Positions 22,762-33,300 of a DNA stretch of 64,000 nt are shown one piece after another. Within the stretch, counting starts at the first letter, position 1. Each line of letters opens with the position of its first letter. Both the position numbers and the translations under genes were made by a program. Under the pieces are notes generated by a model. It worked only from the letters and a program-made list of their open reading frames with translations, did no database searches and was not told the DNA's origin. The stretch is from Dentipellis sp. KUC8613 (Eukaryota; Basidiomycota; Agaricomycetes; Russulales; Hericiaceae): positions 294,625 through 358,624 of the forward strand of contig NSJX01000013.1 of the NCBI GenBank assembly GCA_002286715.1. The letters are read 5' to 3'.

Positions 22762-25082
22762 CGACTGACGCGCGATTCCCTGTGGGTTTTATTTTGAAAC
22801 ATTCGTATCCCTGTGATTCCCTAGTCACGCGTTTTGCGAAGAACGAGAAAGATTCAACGAGAACTAGAAAGTTTGCGTTGGGATTCACAGGGATTTGTAG
22901 GGAACGGTAGGGAAATGATCTATTGATGTACAGTATTTACAATTATGCTATTCTATTCCTTTTCATTCCTCCTTGTTCTTCTTGGTTCCCCGCTGTTTGC
23001 ATGTTGGATCTCCACTCATTCCTCCCCATTCCTCCTGATTCCTTCGCCTGCCTCCCCATTCCCCCATGCTCCCCGGACGACATTACTTGTCGTTCCACCA
23101 CGACACCCCCTGCATACTCTTCGCGATTGGCAGCCTGCAGTAGAAATGAGCTTTCCCCGAGTCAGACCTGCGAGGCGTGGCTATATATGCAAGCTTAGAC
23201 GCACCTTATTTCACCGGTTTGATTCTCTCGACACATTGCTGGAAACGACGGGGAGTTAAAAAACCATTGGCTTCAAATAGAGACAATGAAACGCACCTCC
23301 AAGAATGGCCGCCCGAACTGACAGCGCGCGGGGTATGTGCGCATGTCACACCAAGAGCGACGCTTAACATACGCACCGAAGTCGTACACACGGGAGTAGC
23401 GAAGTGCAGCGTGTAGGGACAGAAATTACTGGCACACCAGGAAGGGTCAGGGTGGAGGGGTTGGCGGTCGGTAATATCGACAGCTGTGCATTTGCGCAGC
23501 TGTACTGACTCAGTTGGGCCTCGTAGCTCACCTCTGGCACGGCGTCGCGGCAGGGTCGTGGGGCCAAAGGGGGTGCGAGCAAGTGAGCCAGCAGCGAGCA
23601 AGCTACCTGGCCCGGCGGTGGCGCATGTGAAGGTACGGGCTGCGAGCAAAAGCCAAGGGGAGCCAGCGGGCGCAGGTGCATGTCCTGTGCGCGGCGTATG
23701 CAGACGCCACGCCCGCTGGCTTCGCTTAAGGCTCACACGCGGGAGCCAGTATGGAAACACACCTGCGGTAGGCGGTGCGCACTTAGAGTCCGGGAAGTGT
23801 AACAAGGACGCCGGCGGCACGATGAGTGAAGTGCGGGTATATGGATATGTGCTGGGGCGCGCTGGAGGCGACAAGGATATGCTGGGTGCATCGGGTGCAC
23901 GCCGGGCGCCGAATGCGATGGACGCGGCGGTAGGAAGACGCACAGGCAGCAGGGAGGTGAAGAAGTACGTTGGCGACGCCAAATACACGCTGGAGTGGGC
24001 GGGAATGGCAGCGGGGCGGCTGAGATGGACGCGGGGGCAACCAGGTAAGTTACAAGATCGTGACGCAGTGTGAAGTCGGTTCAATCGGAGACTAAAAATG
24101 TAGAAGCTCCGACCTGCCCCACGGCACGTGGGCTTGACGCGTCCCAATCGCCTCGTCGGACGCCCCTCGCGTCCACTGGTGTACTCGTCGCGCACCTTGC
24201 CTTCCCGTTGCACCCTCGGCAGTCCCATCGCGATTCCAATGCCAGACTACTATTGTCGTTGCCCCTCATCGCCCCCATGCCTTCGAGTTGCAACTGCGTA
24301 CCTTGGTGGTTCCGGTGCATGTCTTCTGTTGTTTTCAGTATCTCGCAGGTGCCCCCGTCGCTTTCAGCGCACTCCTTCTGCACCGGATGCATAACCCTCA
24401 CAGCTACCACCACGATCCCAAATAGTGTATGCCCATTGCATTGAGCGCCCCTCCGGACCCATGTATTCAATGCTGCCGTTCCTTGTCCCCTCGCTACGAC
24501 CGGCACAGACACACCTTCATCGTGACTGATGCATGCTTATCACGACGGCTTCCCGTGTCTCGCTTGTCTCCGCCTCCCCATTGCGCTGCCAGTACCGAAA
24601 TGTGCCCGGTCTGTTCTCTCGTTGCTTCATGATTGTGCCAAATGTCATACAGTCGCTATAGCTGTTGTAAATTAGACATAGTCATGATACAGGAATTTGA
24701 TTAGCACCCGGTTGATCTGTTGCACGAAAAACAGGATGGCAGAAAGGGAGACGGAGGCGGGCTGCTGCAGAAAGAGGGCAAGCGAGGCGCAGAGACACAC
24801 GCCTCTCACGTGTGAGTTACACACCGGGAGAGATATGTACGAGCGACGCAACCGACAGATGTATGCATGCGTCGTATGTGTACGACGTACAGTACGACTG
24901 CCGAATCCATACAGCGAGAGTGCACATGTGCAGGCTCTTGCCGCACATCGAGCTCGTAACGAATTCCCTTCTTCTGTTTTCGGACACATTTGACGAGTTT
25001 CAACGAAGGTATCCTGCCGGGACAGCTCTCTGGTTCCCTCTGATTCTCTCTCAATCTTTGGACAACGGTTTCATCCCTCTGA

Positions 25083-25123
25083 TTCCCTCTCGATCTTTTT
25101 CGTCACCCGGGATTCTCACTGGG
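25083..25123 (-). repeat. Right terminal inverted repeat
   Basis: Right end of the transposon, immediately followed by the second copy of the CATGAGG direct repeat. Confidence 0.85.
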
Positions 25124-25130
25124 CATGAGG

Positions 25131-25638
25131 ACCAGTACGAGTGGGGGCAGGGATCCAGCAGTGTGAGAGATTATGGTGAGTTGCTTCGTTTTTGGTTTCT
25201 TCCATTCTTCGTGTCAACGGAAGTTGGCTTCTGCGATATCAACCACTTTGTTCAATACAGACTTAACGTAGCAAAAGTCGCCACTCGCATCAGCAAACGC
25301 CGGCCTGTCACAGCCCTACAGATCATACGTGACTATTTGGACTTATGCAATACATTCATCTCCCATATATTACTTCTCTTTCGAGGTATACTTATCGGCG
25401 ACCACGATGTTGCTATCTATTAGCTGTGGGTATTTACTGAACAAGACTTCTCCAGGGATCGGTTCCGAACCGGCTGACGCTGACCTTTCGGAATGTGCGC
25501 GGATCTCTGCGCATGTCCTCGACGCATCCTGTTTTTAGCCCTGAACCCGCCTTATGTACCTTTACTTGACCGGGTCGTATGCTTGCCTCATTCTCCTCGC
25601 ATTGACTGCCACTCTGTTTGCCTTCCTAACCAGCAGTC
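25131..25638. other. Intergenic region upstream of the first WD40-kinase gene
   Basis: About 500 bp between the transposon and the first WD40-kinase gene, probably its promoter. The open frames seen here have no family features. Confidence 0.45.
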
Positions 25639-28600
25639 ATGGCTACCGTTCCGGCCGTCGTTACAAGTACACGCTCACGCCCTGTTCCTACCCTCATCGT
25701 TCGAGCAGACTCTCCAGTCACGCCAAGTGCTCTACCGACCACCTCACGATTTTCACGAACGTTGGGCAGCCCAGTCCTTTCCTCTCCTAGGATTGAGACG
25801 AACATCGCCGTCGGTGATTCCCTAATAGGACATGAAGGCGAGGTCACTGCCGTTCGATTTTCCCCCAACGGAAATATCCTCGCATCTGCATCGATGGATG
25901 GGACTGTTCGGTTATGGAACGGGCACACTGGAGAGCACACCGTAACTCTAGCCTCCCACGACATATTATCCAACAAATGGCATCCTCCCGTTATCTTCCT
26001 CGCATTCTCCCCCGACGGACGTGTCCTATCGTCTTCATCTTCGGACGGCAAAATTGCCCTGTGGGACACGCATACAGGGGACCTGCTCGGGACACTCCTA
26101 GCCCACAAGGAAAGGGTCCATTCGATGGCGTTTTCTCCTGATGGTGCCCTTCTCGCTACCGCGTCTAGTGACAGGACCGTACGCTTATGGAACACAAGAA
26201 ACTGTGTCGAGATCTCCAATCCTCCGCTAGTCCACAGGCACACACCCGCCGGCGTAGTGTTCTCATCGGATGGAACCCAGCTCGCATCCGCCGATTTCAG
26301 CGCTGTCTATCTCTGGAACGCGAAGACGGGCAAATTGATTAAGACATTGAAGCCTGAGGCGACTCGCCGAGATCCACAGGAGGGGACCAAGCGACCGGCC
26401 TGCAAGCCTGTCTTTTCCGCCGATGGGACTAAGCTGGCGACGGTATCGATCCTTGCGAAGGAACACGCCGTGTACTTATGGGATGTGGTAAAGGGTAGGG
26501 CTATTGGGGGCCCCCTTCGCGGACACGACGACGAGATTACTTCCCTGGGCTTTTCACCGGATGACAGTATCTTGGCATCTGCATCCCTCGATCACACCCT
26601 TCGTCTATGGGACACCAACAGCGGCGCACCTATCGGCAACCCGCTCAGCACCCATCGCAGCTGGATCAACGACCTCCGCTTCTCGCCGGACGGGACAAAG
26701 CTGGCATCTGTCTCGCACGACAGGACAGTGTGCGTCTGGGATGTTCAATCTCGCACCGTCATCGACACCCCCCTCCACGGCCACAACGGCCCTGTGAAGT
26801 GTATCGACTTTTCTCCGGACGGGACCAGATTCGCATCTGCAGGTGGTAGCGATCGCCAGGGAGGATTTGAAGTGTATCTCTGGCGCCTTCAGCCTGGCAC
26901 TCCCGTCGACAGCGTCAGTTGCCGGCATCCTGGTGCATCCTCTCCGGAGAAGAGTTACTTTGGGACGCACGCTGCGCCTTTGTGGAAGCAGAAACCTGGA
27001 TTGCACTTCAGGTCGTGGTCAGAATCCTCGCGATTGAAAGGCGTGGCCATTCCGAACAGGGAAATCGAAGGATTTCGTGATACCCGCAAGGTGAGCGATG
27101 TTCTGAATGGTTGATATCTCGATCTGCTCACGCCTGTTGCTAGCGCGTTGCATGTGTGGTAGCTGCGGTCCTCGGAACAGCAGTGGATATGGCCCCTCGC
27201 GAACTGACCATTGGGGTCAATCTCCACCAGTACGAACCGATCGCGGGGTTGGAGAATGCCGGAAAAACGTTGATGAATGCATGGAATGCATTTGAACAGA
27301 TGCAGGTAAGAGCATAGTGCTACTTCTGTTGATGCGTATTAACCTGTTTCAATAGGTTCACCGCGCAATTTGCCTTCGTCTTTTGGATCGATGCGTAGAT
27401 ATTCTGCTCTGCGTGCGAGAAGAGGTCGTCGATGCAGGAAACTACGTCAGTGCCGAACTCAGATCGCCTATTGCCAATCTCGAGAGGTAGGCTCATATAG
27501 ATGCTTGTCTATCTGCCGATCTAATAAATCAATTTTGGTAGAATCTTTGAAGACATCTCGATTCTTCTCTCTAAGTACACCCAGACGTCATTTTTGAAGC
27601 TGTTCTTGAGTTTTCCAGCAATCGGCAGCGAGGCAGCTGCGTGTGACGAGGAACTGAATGAGGCTTTCGCGAAGTTTGGGGTGAGCCGTCGTCCCACGCA
27701 TTTGGAGATTGTTATGTCTGATCGCTGCTTTCCAGTTCTTCGTGAAGATTCGGATCTTTTCCGTGCACCAAGACCTAGTAGCCCTTGTCAAAGAGTCAGG
27801 AGCCGATAAGCATCCGCAGCGTTCTGAGAGAAAGGCAGGTCTTTTCATGATCAACAATCCATCTGGTTCTGATCTATAACAAATCACTTAGATTGACAGT
27901 ATTCTCAAGGAAGTTCGCAGGCAGCAGAATGCGGAGGACCGTACCCGCGATGTCGCAGACATGCAGCAGATCATGCGGAGCGCATTGCGGACGAAGGACG
28001 ACTCAGCCCTGGTTGATATCTTGGAGATTGGTCTCGATGAAATCCCAGAGGCATTGGTGGCTCTACGGCGGGAACTGAAGAAGGGTCGGCAATCTCGCAG
28101 CATTGAAAGACCAACGCAGGAGCGCAGACCATCGCTCTTTCGCATATCATCACTCAGAGGCAGGGCATCAACCCCATCAACTTCCACCGCCATTGTTCAC
28201 AACAACCTTGATCACGAGTTTCTCCAGGCTACTATCGATGCCCTGGATCGCCTCACCGAACACTGGCATGCTAATTCTGCTCTTAATCTCCCTGATTGGA
28301 CCATCACGCGCTACGACATCGACCTCGGCAAGAAAATCCATTCTGGTTCCTTTGCAGGGGTTTTCCAGGGAACTTGGCAGAATAGTGCCGTAGCGATCAA
28401 GGTCATCAACGAAGGTGTGTCGCGAACAGCGTTTGTTCGTCATGCGGCGACTTGGAAGAAATTGTCGCACCCAAATGTAATTCAACTGCACGGCGCTTCC
28501 TCCGCGACAGGTTACCCTCCTTGGTACTTTGTTACGCCATTTTACAAGAACGGCAACCTGCGTGATCATCTGGCGACAACAGGGAGCATGGATACGTCTA

Positions 28601-29241
28601 GTAATCTGGAGATGATGCGACAGATTTCTGCTGGTGTCGCATACCTGCATGACAATGGACTATCGCACGGCGATCTGAAGGTAATAGTGGAAATATCGAA
28701 ATCATTTGTCAATCGTTCTGACGTTTGTTCAGGCCGCGAATGTGTTTATTGACGACAACATGCGCTGCGTCGTGGCCAACTTTGGACAAGAGGGCATGAA
28801 GTTCGCCCGACATCATTCATCTGTTCACCGTGCGTTGCACTCTCATCCGCTTAATAGCGGACGGCTGACCGCTTCGCAGAAAGTCGCGGATCCTTACGAT
28901 GGCAGCCTCCCGAGGTTATGAGCAGGTCCGACTCTCTGAATTTCAAAACCGACGTATACGCATTCGCCATCTGTTGCGTTGAGATACTCGGGAAGGGCCG
29001 GCTACCTTGGGCGACCTTGTCAGACGATTCTGTTCGGCGGCGTGTCCTCGGTCAGTCAATCCGCCGCCCTGCCATGACCCATCGCTAACACGCCGATGTA
29101 GGCAAGGATGAAAGACCACCGGTAAATTGGCAAGCCATTTCAATGCCCGAACTTGAGTCTTTGGTGAAAAGTTGCTGGCATCGCACGTGTAGTTTGCGTC
29201 CATCATTCATAGACATAAACAAGAGGCTGCACGAACTTTAG
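25639..29241 (+). CDS. WD40 - helical bundle (MLKL/HeLo-like) - pseudokinase protein
   Basis: Nine exons join in frame to 1,059 residues (25639-27090, 27144-27305, 27356-27486, 27542-27680, 27736-27834, 27892-28680, 28733-28829, 28880-29050, 29102-29241). Residues about 65-430 are WD40 repeats (LIGHEGEVTAVRFSPNG, LASASMDGTVRLWNG and further copies), enough for one propeller. Residues about 485-670 are helical and resemble the MLKL N-terminal four-helix bundle family. Residues about 800-1059 are a TKL-type kinase fold: Lys831 in VAIK and Asp922 in HGDLK remain, but the alphaC glutamate is His845 and DFG is NFG (Asn940). Catalysis is therefore doubtful, and the domain may work as a regulated switch. 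The intron 27835-27891 appears to use a GC donor. A paralogue follows directly downstream. A cell-death or signalling role is inference from architecture. Confidence 0.82.
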
Positions 29242-30305
29242 GTTACTCTACTCCTGATGCTTCGAGCCTGTCTATACCTTCATGCTCTACGCCGTGCGCC
29301 AGGTTCTGCTCTCTTATCTTGGGTTTATCATAGTACTCTATAATATGTTGGGGTTGCACTTTCCGTATACCAGTAGCGACCGGACGGTCTGAATTTTCCA
29401 GTGGCTGTATGATCTTCGAAATTTGGGGGTCTGGTCTTGCTTCCATGGAATGTCCTATACCCTTGGCTTTCTATGTTCAGCCATCTAAACAAGGTGACGG
29501 TATTTTAGTCCATTTGTCAGGGCGCAGCATCATGCAAGACTATAAGAATACTCACTGGGTGAGAAAAATTGACACGGTCGCCATGTGGCACCTTCCAAAC
29601 GTTCAACCGCACCTTGACCGCACCCCAGGACATCTGATAAAGAAACACCGGTACCTCCACAACTCAAACGGGTTACAACCAATGCAACCGCATTTTGGAG
29701 CACTGACAGTGGCTTACATGCGTGCTCAGGGAGGATTCACTGCCGGTGGGAATATGTTTCCGGACGCTGACATCAACATTCCCAGGTCCGCGGAACAATC
29801 ATCCTTGAAGGCACCAAACTTAGGACACATTCTTTTTCTTTGGCCGGGTATTGTATAAGAACCAGATTGGATTTGACAGCAGACAGTCATGGAAAGCCAA
29901 ACCCGGCTTGCCTTACCGGTCGGCGTAAAGTGCTTGCTGCCATTATACGATTATCGAACGAAGTATAGAGATTAATGACTGCAGAGCAACGCTCAGGAAG
30001 GCCTTGAGATGGGCTGCAGGCGTGAGAGTATCCAGAGGATTTCAGGCAATATTTCCTGTGCGTAATGAATGCGGCATCGCCTAAAGGCTATCATAGTAGC
30101 AGGCACTGTACGAGCGCTACCCCCGGAATTCGTGCGGAAGTGCTAGGATATGCGTCTTCCGTTCTCTCATTAGCGACTTTGCCATCGACCACCACTCCGA
30201 GAGTCTTGTACCCACTCAGGGTGAGTGCTTTCATCTGCCTGGATGACTAGCCGAGTTTTCTCTAACAAGGTCTGACTAGTGCTGCGGCTTGCTCAGCGAG
30301 TCAGC
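29242..30305. other. Intergenic region between the two WD40-kinase paralogues
   Basis: About 1 kb. Open frames at 29409-29858 and 30065-30250 have no recognisable family features. The second could be an upstream exon of the next gene, but its donor does not restore the WD40 frame. Confidence 0.4.
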
Positions 30306-33300
30306 ATGGCGAAAGACGTGGTGGAAAGCTTAGCTCTTTCAGGTCATACAGCCAAAGTCACGGCGGTCAGGTTCTCTCCCGATGGAACGAGGCTCGCTTC
30401 GTCCTCAAAGGATGGGACAATACGCTTATGGACTATCGGATCCAACGATAATACCTCAATCGTTATGGTGCCGACGCCGAGCAAGTCCTCGACATCGGAG
30501 GCGGTATCCTGTGTCGATTTCTCCCCGGACGGAAAAACCATAGCCTCTGCTTCGTCGGGAGGGTCGGTGCGTTTCTGGGACGGCGAAACCGGACACATCT
30601 TCACTACCCTCAGCGATGGCAGCCATAAGGACAAGGTTCATTCGGTCACTTTCTCCCCTGATGGCAAGATTCTGGCATCGGCTTCTTATGACCTGAGCGT
30701 AATCTTGTGGGATACTCGGCGGTATATATCCATCGGAAAGCCTCTCAGAAACCACCGAAGCCCACCTGGAGTTGCATTTTCCCCTGATGGGTCTATCCTT
30801 GTCACTTCTTCAGCACACAGCATCGTCCATACGTGGGATATGAAGGGGAATCACATCAGAGTTGTTGGCGATGGTCCCGGCTTCAATCCGTTTAACAAAT
30901 CGAAGGGTCGCGACAATGCGCCTGTCTGTAACCCTGCATTTTCGTCCGACAAGGCTTCATTAGCGTCTGCATCTGCCGCTGCGTCGAAACATTCCATCTT
31001 TATCTCTGATACAAATGGGAAACAGAATGGGGAACCTCTTCGGGGCCACCAGAGTCACATCTCTTTCATACAATTTTCGCCGGATGGAACCAAAATTGCA
31101 TCCGCGTCGTACGATAATACGGTTCGCCTCTGGGATGTCAAATCAGGAGAACCTATTGGTAATCCTCTCGCTGGACACCAAGATCGTGTCAATGCCTTGG
31201 CTTTCTCCCCCGACGGGTCAAAGCTGATATCTGTCTCGGACGACAAATCTATCCGCATCTGGAATGTCGAAACTCGTTCGCTCTTCGGAGTTCCCCAGAC
31301 AGTCCATTCGGGTCCCATCACCACTATTGATGTTACAAGCGACGGCTCGCATTTCGCCACTGGAGGCGGGACCGGGAGTGATTCAGACCATCCGTCAGTG
31401 CTTTTCCTCTGGACTTGGAAGGCCGACCTCGAAGATCACTCTGCCAGTCTTTCGAAAAGACAAACACCTACGACCTCAGGAGATCACCCGCCTTCGGATT
31501 CCCCAGTCTCTGCGGTCTCTGAGAAGGATCAGCCACCCAATAATCTCTTGAGTAGTGGATTTCGTTCCTTGCACAACTGGACCAACTCTCCCCGAACGAA
31601 GGCGCGCATCGTCAGCGAGACACCTGTGGATGGTTCCACCGAGACACGTGATGTAAGTTCTGTATCTTATTTTACTGGTTGTCGCCACTCAGTTTCAACG
31701 GAATGCGCTCGGCAGCGTGTCACCAAGGCAGCAGCCTCGGCGTTGGGAATCGCGGAGGATCTTGCTCGGGAAGTGTTGCTTACCGGCGCCCCCCTTCTCA
31801 GGCTTGCACCAATACCAGGCCTGGACATAGCTGGGCAGACGTTGATCCAAATTTGGGCGGCTTTTGAACAAGTTCAGGTATGCGCACATGCGTTACACAT
31901 TAGTTTCGCAGTCCTTGATGTTTCACAGACGAATCGTGCCCAGTGTCTTCGCTTGACAGATCGCTGTGCTGACCTCTTGCTTTCTATCGAGGACGAGCTA
32001 GTCAAGGCTGGTGATGATGTTCGGACCGAATTAAAGCAACCGCTTGATCGGCTTGAGAAGTATTGCAGTTACTTTAGCGAACGTCTACTTCGCTGACTTG
32101 TCCTTTTCTTTGCAACCATAGATCCTTTAAAGATGTCCACTCATTCCTGCTCAAGCATGCTCGTATGCGTTTTTTGGAGCGCTACCTATGGCGCGACAAA
32201 GTCCTGCTGGAAATAGCAGACTGTGATGTCAGGTTGCGGGACGCGTCATCCGCATTCGACGTGAGTGTACGAACCCACTCTCTCCATCCGTCCCATCTTA
32301 TACGCCTGCTACAGTTGGCGATCCAAATACGGGGTATACGGATGCAAAAGGAAAACGCTGCGGTGATCAACCAGATCAAAGATGAATTGGCTCAAAAGCA
32401 TGAGAAGAAAGTTTGTGGCGAACGAATTTTTGATTTGACCGTTCACTAAGATTTCATCGATGCAGGCCGCGGAGTTGATGCAGAATGTTCGAAGGCAACA
32501 AAATGAGATCGACCGCACCCGGGATTTTGAGCACTTGAAGCAGCTACAGCGGTCCGCCGTCGATGCGGATGATGAGCACACGTTAGTAGACATCCTTGAG
32601 GTGAAGATTGACGAGATGCCAGAAGCTATCAAAGCCCTTGAGAATGCCATCGACCATGACAAGGAGCCGAGAGGAGTAGAATCCTCTGGAAGTCAAGAGT
32701 CAACACTTGTGGACCACTGGACTGTTGCCAAGGACGAGCTAGACATGCGATTCATGCGAACAGGAGTCGACGCGCTACGTCGTTTGTCCACCGCTGCTGG
32801 TGCCACACTGGACTTGCCGCACTGGACGATCACTCGTTTCGACATCCATAAGGAGGCAAAAATCGGTGGTGGCTCTTTCAGTGCCGTTTATCGAGGTACA
32901 TGGAGGAATAAGACGGTGGCGATCAAAGAGCTTTACCCTCAGGAGACCCCTCGAAAGCTCTTCATGAAAGAGATGGACATATGGAAGGGTCTTTCCCACG
33001 AGAATGTCGTTCAGCTCCACGGTGCTTCTTCCGCGTCAAGCGATCCTCCATGGTTCTTCGTCAGTCCTTATTATCAGAGGGGGAGTCTGTTGAAGTACCT
33101 GAAAGGCTTGGAAGACGCAATGAAGGTGAATGAAGTAGGGATGATGCACGACATCGCTGAAGGCATGGTCTACTTGCACGATAAGAATATCCTTCATGGA
33201 GATCTCAAAGTACGGTTCACCATATTTTGTGTTGTCAGAATACTCACTCGTCCGTTGTCCAAGGCAACAAATATCCTTGTCACAGACAATGCGCGCTGCA

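Larger units (their letters stand above)
22721..25123. mobile_element. Non-autonomous DNA transposon (hAT-like ends), 2.4 kb
   Basis: The two ends are inverted copies of each other. 22721-22761 and the reverse complement of 25083-25123 both begin CCCAGTGAGAATCCCGGGTG and agree at about 39 of 41 positions. The element is bracketed by the direct repeat CATGAGG (22714-22720 and 25124-25130), which is a target-site duplication. The CAGTG start just inside the end and the 7-8 bp duplication suit the hAT superfamily, although the exact boundary is uncertain by one base. Subterminal regions repeat the motif GATTCCCT and variants in both orientations. The GC-rich interior (about 23.4-24.5 kb) has open frames but none with transposase features, so the copy must depend on a transposase supplied elsewhere. 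Confidence 0.8.

Noticed and set aside
23206..24228. Open frame of 340 residues on the minus strand inside the transposon (and a 195-residue frame opposite)
   Set aside because: Composition is dominated by Arg, Pro, Ser and Cys, as expected for a GC-rich non-coding stretch. No transposase or other motif is seen.
29409..29858. 149-residue frame between the WD40-kinase paralogues
   Set aside because: No recognisable domain and no conservation with the equivalent region of the other copy.
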